Of a stretch of 11,772 bases of DNA, positions 7,648-11,772 are shown in pieces (within the stretch, counting starts at the first letter, position 1; every line of letters starts with the position of its first letter). The position numbers and the translations under genes are program-made. The DNA comes from Candidatus Poribacteria bacterium (GTDB taxonomy: Bacteria > Poribacteria > WGA-4E > GCA-2687025). The notes beneath the pieces were generated by a model. It ran no database searches. It was not told the origin of the DNA and saw only the letters and a list, made by a program, of their open reading frames with translations. The stretch lies in the NCBI GenBank assembly GCA_028818695.1, contig JAPPNK010000029.1, forward strand, positions 89,578-101,349. Reading direction: 5' to 3'.

Positions 7648-7652
7648 AAGAG

Positions 7653-8474
7653 ATGCGCGTTCTCATCATGTGCGATATGGAAGGCGTCAGCGGCATCGTC
7701 GCATGGCAGCAGGTGGACGGCGGAGCGGAGCTGTATGAAGAGGGCAGGCGCCTTTACACCGAAGAGATAAACGCCGCCGTCCGAGGCGCTAAAGCGGCCG
7801 GCGCGGAAGAGATCGTCGTCGTCGACTGCCACGGCGCTGGATCCAAAGGCGGCTGGAACTTCAACTCGCTCATCCCCGAAGCGCTGCATCCCGACTGCGA
7901 ATGGGTCGCCGGACACACATGGGGGCGTTATACGGAGATGTGGGAAAACGGTTGCGACGCCTGCCTGCTGATCGGAATGCATGCCCGAAACGGCGTTCCC
8001 GACGGCGTCTTGAGCCACACCATCTCCAGCGTCCGTTACCGCAACCTATGGTTCAACGGCGATCTTGTCGGCGAGGTGGGCGTCAACGCGGCGTTGAACG
8101 GACATTACGGCGTCCCAATCGCGCTCGTAACGGGGGACGCCGCCACATGCCGCGAGGCGAAGGAGCTGCTTGGGAAAGAGCTGCCGACCGTCGCTGTCAA
8201 AACAGGCTTGACGCGCTACAGCGCCCGCCAGATCCCTCCTGTCCGCGCCCGCGCAATGATTGAAGAGGGGGCGCGGAAGGCGCTGTTGGACATGTCAGGC
8301 GCGGCAGCGTATGTCCCCGCAAAGCCGACGGCGATCAAGATAGAGGTCGGCTCGCCGGAGCAGATGAGCGGTTTCAAAGAGCGGGAAGGGGTTCGCATCA
8401 CAGGCGCGCTCACGGCAGAGAGCCGCGCGAAGGACTGGATGACGGCGTGGAACCAGTTTTGGCCGTTCCCGTGA
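7653..8474 (+). CDS. M55 family zinc D-aminopeptidase (DppA-like)
   Basis: This encodes 273 residues, the usual length of the family (B. subtilis DppA has 274). DppA is a cytoplasmic self-compartmentalising ring that removes N-terminal D-amino acids from peptides such as D-Ala-D-Ala, linking it to turnover of cell-wall peptides. The family's metal and catalytic residues are all visible: Asp8 and Glu10 in CDMEGVSG, His60 in VVDCHGAG, His110 in IGMHARNG, the presumed catalytic His122 in VLSHT, and Glu141 in GEVGVNAA. No signal peptide or membrane segment is present. The start at 7653 is set by GGAGG five bases upstream. It is transcribed away from gene C; a weak -10-like TATAGT lies at 7595-7600 without a clear -35. 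It converges on gene E. A link to the WD40 genes is not evident and the placement may be chance. The exact substrate cannot be read from sequence. Confidence 0.93.
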   Translation: MRVLIMCDMEGVSGIVAWQQVDGGAELYEEGRRLYTEEINAAVRGAKAAGAEEIVVVDCHGAGSKGGWNFNSLIPEALHPDCEWVAGHTWGRYTEMWENGCDACLLIGMHARNGVPDGVLSHTISSVRYRNLWFNGDLVGEVGVNAALNGHYGVPIALVTGDAATCREAKELLGKELPTVAVKTGLTRYSARQIPPVRARAMIEEGARKALLDMSGAAAYVPAKPTAIKIEVGSPEQMSGFKEREGVRITGALTAESRAKDWMTAWNQFWPFP

Positions 8475-8510
8475 AGCGGTGAACGCGGAAAAGATCTGCG
8501 CGGGAACGGC
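8462..8510. other. Alternative 10-bp stem at the 3' end of gene D
   Basis: GCCGTTCCCG at 8462-8471, covering the last codons of D, is exactly complementary to CGGGAACGGC at 8501-8510. It shares bases with the left arm of the terminator stem (8497-8505), so the two structures exclude each other. This resembles an antiterminator arrangement, but may be chance in GC-rich sequence. Confidence 0.3.
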
Positions 8511-8526
8511 AACGCGCTCCCGCGCA
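8497..8526. terminator. Likely bidirectional terminator between D and E
   Basis: A perfect 9-bp stem (TGCGCGGGA at 8497-8505 with TCCCGCGCA at 8518-8526) encloses a 12-base loop in the 65-nt gap between two convergent genes. On the minus strand, the direction of E, the stem is soon followed by CTTTT; on the plus strand by a weaker GTTTT after eight bases. The GC-rich stem and its position fit a shared terminator, but the T-runs are short. Confidence 0.55.
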
Positions 8527-8539
8527 AACAAGAGTTTTC

Positions 8540-11500
8540 CTACTTCAACACAACCATGCGTCGAAGAGCCGTGAACGAGCCTGCCTCAATGCGGACATAA
8601 TAGACGCCGCTGGCGACAGGTTCGCCTAAAGCGTTCCGTCCGTCCCAATGGGCGGCTTTGGCGCGGCTGCGGTAGGCGCCCGCCGGCAACTGCCCCAGAT
8701 CCAGCGTCCGCACGAGTTGACCTGCCGAGTTATAGACTGTTATTCTCACGCGGGACGCTTCCGCCAACTCAAACGGAATCCAGGTCTCTGGGTTGAACGG
8801 GTTCGGGTAATTCGGCAGGAGCGCGCTTTTGGACACAACCTGCCCCGCCGACAGAAGTATGCTCTCCAAAACGGCGATCCCGTGTTTCGCCGAGTCGCTG
8901 CGGACCATCAGCCTATTCGCGTCGTTCAGCCAAACGGAAACCTGCGGAACGGAAGGCGTCTCCCTCGAAGACGCCAACGCCGGAGCCGCCGCAGCCTGTC
9001 CAGCCAAGGCGTCCGCGACAAGCAGAACGTCGGTCACATCCACGACGCCGTCGCCGTTCACATCCGCGTTGGGATCGGCGCCGTCCGCGACCGTCATGCC
9101 GTAGCTTTCGCCAAGGGCTGTTAGGTCTGCGCCGTCAATGGCGCCGTCGCCGTTCACATCCGGATCAACCGACGGCGTTTCCCAGAAGCGCAGCGTTCTG
9201 TCGCGACTGCCGCTGATGAGCGTTTGGCTGTCCGGCGAGTAGGCGACCGCGTAAACGGTTCCCGTATGCCCCTCTAACGTCTCCTTATGCCTGCCGTTCC
9301 CGGACGCCCATAGATGGACGGTTCCGTCTTGGTTTCCGGAGGCAAGCGTTGAGCCGTCCGGCGAGAAGGCGACCGAAAACACTAAGCCCGCAGACCCGCC
9401 CACCGTACGGGTATGGATGAGCGACTGCGACGAGACATCCCAAAAACGGATCGTTTTATCGGCGCTGCCGCTTGCCAGAATCGTTCCATCGGGCGAAAAG
9501 GCGACCGAGTAGATTGTCCGCCCATGCTCTTTCATTGCGGTGATCGGCTTGCCGGTCTGGGCGTTCCAGAGGCGGACGGTCCTGTCGGCTCCGCCGCTGG
9601 CGATGAGCGTTCCGTCGGGAGAGAAGGCGACGGTCCGAACGGTCCCCGAATGCTGCGTCATCGTCTTTAAAAGCTCCCCAGTTTCGGCGCTCCAGAGCCG
9701 AACGGTACGGTCGCCGCTTCCGCTGACGATGGTTAATCCGTCCGGCGAATAGTCCACAGCGTAAACGTCGCCTTCGTGTTCTTCCAGCGTTCGGACATGC
9801 GCGCCCGTTTCGGCGTTCCAGATGCATATCGTGTCGTCGGCGCTCCCTGTGGCGAGCATTGTTCCGTCCGGCGAGAAGGCGGCGGAGCGGACATCGCCCG
9901 TATGCTCCGTCAGTTCAAAGAGCGGCGTTTCCGCGTTGACATTCCAGATTAGGACGATGTCGTCGGCGGAGGCGGTGGCGATGCGGGTTCCGTCCGATGA
10001 ATACGCCGCCGCCAAAATGCCGCCCTTATGCCCTGTAAAAACAGGAGGCGCGTCATAGTTGACGGTATAGATGTCGGAAGCTAAGTTATTCCCTGCGGCG
10101 TTGGCGGGAACGCTCACCGTTACAACGTCGGCGCTGGATGGCTCAATCGTCGCGGTGTAGGAAGCGCCTGACCCTCTCAAGTTTGTCACAGATCCGTTCG
10201 TCGCCTCAATATCCGACGTTGTGAAGCCTGTAACGCTCCTGCTGAATGTGATGGACACATCAAACGCCTCGTTGACATGGCCGCTCGGGCCGGCGATCTC
10301 TACCGTAACAGGGCCCGGTTCTAACTCCCAAATCAAAACTTCGCTGCTGCCGCTGGCAAGCCGCGTGCCGTTCGGAGACCACGCCACGGACAGGACTGCG
10401 TCCGTATGCCCTTCGAGCGTTCGTATCGGGTCGCCCGTCTCTGCATTCCAGATCTGTACTATGCCGTCCGCGCCGCCGCTGGCAATCCGCGTACCGTTCG
10501 GAGACCACGCTACGGACACGACCGTACTCGAATGCCCTTCAAGCGTTCGCATAGGGTCGCCTGTCTCGGCGTTCCAAATCTGTACTGTGCCGTCGTCGCT
10601 GCCGCTGGCAATCCGCGTGCCGTTCGGAGACCACGCTACGGATCTGACCCAATCCGTATGCCCTTCGAGCTTTCGTATTGGATCGCCCGTATCGGCGTTC
10701 CTGATCCGTACTGTGCCGTCTCTGATGCCGCTGGCAATCCGCGTACCATCCGGAGAATACGCCAGAGATAAGATCCAACCTGTAAAACTATCCCCTCCTT
10801 CGAACGTCCGTATTGGATCGCCCGTCTCGGCGTTCCAAATTCGGATGACGCTGTCAAAGCCGCCGCTGGCAAGCCGGGAGCCGTCCGGAGAATACGCCAC
10901 CGAAAAGACCAGAAACGTATGTTCTTCGAGCGTTCGTATCGATTCGCCTGTCTCAGCATTCCAGATTCGTACTGTGCCGTCGTCGCTGCCGCTGGCAAGC
11001 CTTGTACCGTTCGGAGACCACGCTATGGACCTGACCCAATCCGTATGTCCTTCGAGCGTTCGCATCGGGTCGCCCGTCTCAGCGTTCCAGATTTGAATCG
11101 TGTAGTCGAAGAAGCCTCCGCTGGCAAGCTTGGAGCTGTCCGGAGAATACGCCACAGGAAAGACTCCAGGCGCAGGCCTCTCGATCGCTCGTATTGGATC
11201 GCCCGTCTCGGCGTTCCAAATTCGGATAGCGTTATCGGAACCGCCGCTGGCAAGCCGCGTACCATCTGAGGAATACGCCGCGACGGTCCAATATGCATGT
11301 CCTTCGAGCGTTCGTATCGGGTCGCCCGTATCGGCGTCCCAGATCTGTACCGTACTGTCGGCGCTGCCGCTGGCAAGCCGCATACCGTCCGGAGACCACG
11401 CCACGGACACGACCGTACCCGTATGCCTTTCGAGCGTTCGTATCGGGTCGCCCGTATCGGCGTCCCAGATCTGTACCGTGCTGTCATCGCTGCCGCTGGC

Positions 11501-11772
11501 AAGCCGCATACCGTCCGGAGAATATGCCACAGAATAGACATAATAATCCGTATGTCGTCCTTCGAGCGTTCGGATCGGGTCGCCCGTATCGGCGTTCCAG
11601 ATCTGTACTGTGCTGTCGTCGCTGCCGCTGGCAAGCCGCATACCGTCCGGAGACCACGCTACGGATCTGACCCAGTCCTCATGTCCTTCGAGAGTTCGGA
11701 TCGGGTCGCCCGTATCGGCGTTCCAGATCTGTACTGTGCTGTCGTCGCTGCCGCTGGCAAGCCGCATACCGT
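8540..11772 (-). CDS. Secreted multidomain protein: WD40 array, Ig-like domain, second WD40 array, dockerin, C-terminal sorting/FlgD-like domain (gene E; 5' end outside window)
   Basis: The frame is open to the right edge, so the true start and any signal peptide lie outside; 1076 residues are visible, ending in TAG at 8540-8542. In order: 12 WD40 blades (edge to about 10315), many almost identical (EGHTDWVRS, AWSPNGTRLASG, VQIWNAETGDPIRTL); a bacterial Ig-like domain (about 10315-10043; EIAGPSGHVNEAF, ITFSRSVTGFTTSDI); seven blades that could close one propeller (about 10042-9170); a dockerin pair of calcium loops (DVNGDGAIDGADL and DVNGDGVVDVTDV, 9168-9004); a linker; and a C-terminal domain (about 8829-8543) with NYPNPFNPETW, WDGRNALGEPV and RRMVVLK. 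That domain resembles FlgD-like and type IX-style C-terminal domains of exported proteins, so a surface or extracellular location is likely. Its function is probably adhesion or recognition (inference). Unlike A and C, no protease domain is seen. Confidence 0.9.
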   Translation of the reverse strand, partial: GMRLASGSDDSTVQIWNADTGDPIRTLEGHEDWVRSVAWSPDGMRLASGSDDSTVQIWNADTGDPIRTLEGRHTDYYVYSVAYSPDGMRLASGSDDSTVQIWDADTGDPIRTLERHTGTVVSVAWSPDGMRLASGSADSTVQIWDADTGDPIRTLEGHAYWTVAAYSSDGTRLASGGSDNAIRIWNAETGDPIRAIERPAPGVFPVAYSPDSSKLASGGFFDYTIQIWNAETGDPMRTLEGHTDWVRSIAWSPNGTRLASGSDDGTVRIWNAETGESIRTLEEHTFLVFSVAYSPDGSRLASGGFDSVIRIWNAETGDPIRTFEGGDSFTGWILSLAYSPDGTRIASGIRDGTVRIRNADTGDPIRKLEGHTDWVRSVAWSPNGTRIASGSDDGTVQIWNAETGDPMRTLEGHSSTVVSVAWSPNGTRIASGGADGIVQIWNAETGDPIRTLEGHTDAVLSVAWSPNGTRLASGSSEVLIWELEPGPVTVEIAGPSGHVNEAFDVSITFSRSVTGFTTSDIEATNGSVTNLRGSGASYTATIEPSSADVVTVSVPANAAGNNLASDIYTVNYDAPPVFTGHKGGILAAAYSSDGTRIATASADDIVLIWNVNAETPLFELTEHTGDVRSAAFSPDGTMLATGSADDTICIWNAETGAHVRTLEEHEGDVYAVDYSPDGLTIVSGSGDRTVRLWSAETGELLKTMTQHSGTVRTVAFSPDGTLIASGGADRTVRLWNAQTGKPITAMKEHGRTIYSVAFSPDGTILASGSADKTIRFWDVSSQSLIHTRTVGGSAGLVFSVAFSPDGSTLASGNQDGTVHLWASGNGRHKETLEGHTGTVYAVAYSPDSQTLISGSRDRTLRFWETPSVDPDVNGDGAIDGADLTALGESYGMTVADGADPNADVNGDGVVDVTDVLLVADALAGQAAAAPALASSRETPSVPQVSVWLNDANRLMVRSDSAKHGIAVLESILLSAGQVVSKSALLPNYPNPFNPETWIPFELAEASRVRITVYNSAGQLVRTLDLGQLPAGAYRSRAKAAHWDGRNALGEPVASGVYYVRIEAGSFTALRRMVVLK
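10330..11772 (-). repeat. Tandem WD40-coding DNA repeats in gene E, unit about 126 bp
   Basis: Twelve units precede the Ig-like domain in protein order. The clearest pair is 11568-11646 and 11694-11772, identical over 79 nt at offset 126 and cut by the window edge. The array runs off the right side. The second WD40 array of the same gene (about 9170-10042) has the same period but far less DNA identity. Confidence 0.85.

Noticed and set aside
10221-11096. A 291-codon open frame on the plus strand, opposite gene E, with a regular VRIGSPVSAFQI repeat.
   Set aside because: Same cause: it mirrors the near-identical WD40 units of gene E. Its repeat is only the antisense reading of the IWNAETGDPIRT block.

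Overview
The window is a WD40 beta-propeller island. Four large genes on the minus strand encode about 65 recognisable WD40 blades, and one small plus-strand gene encodes a D-aminopeptidase of the DppA (M55) family. The organism is probably Candidatus Poribacteria or a close relative. This is inferred from the C-terminus of the rightmost gene: a PNYPNPFNPETW block, then V.ITVYNSAGQLVRTL, WDGRNALGEPVASGVYY and a final RRMVVLK, preceded by a dockerin repeat pair. That combination is typical of secreted proteins in that phylum. No rRNA, tRNA, CRISPR array or insertion sequence was seen.

Layout from left to right. Positions 1-7504 read leftward as an apparent three-gene operon, C then B then A, with gaps of only 37 and 56 nt. 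C (7504-5135) is a degenerate trypsin-like domain plus 14 blades, with no signal peptide. B (5097-2044) is a signal peptide plus about 22 blades, with no protease domain. A (1987 to beyond position 1) is a signal peptide, a trypsin/HtrA-like protease with an intact His-Asp-Ser triad, a proline-rich linker and at least 10 blades; its end lies outside the window. A strong sigma70-type promoter for the operon lies at 7538-7566. Divergent from it, D (7653-8474) is the M55 peptidase. D converges on E (8540 to beyond 11772) across a 65-nt gap holding a likely two-way terminator. E is a surface-type protein with 12 visible blades, a bacterial Ig-like domain, 7 blades, a dockerin and a C-terminal sorting/FlgD-like domain; its start lies beyond the right edge.

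A, B and C are clearly paralogs. A and B share the signal peptide, all three share the first-blade entry block (RxGKG then LAVxG..xxWLYxxxTGA), and A and C share the protease fold. The operon therefore holds one active, one dead and one missing version of the same protease module on three different propeller scaffolds. The most plausible reading (inference) is a recognition or scaffolding system in which the propellers bind partners and A supplies proteolysis. The visible blades of A and the first array of E are nearly identical copies that differ at only a few predicted surface positions, while those of B and C have diverged. This suggests ongoing repeat turnover in A and E.
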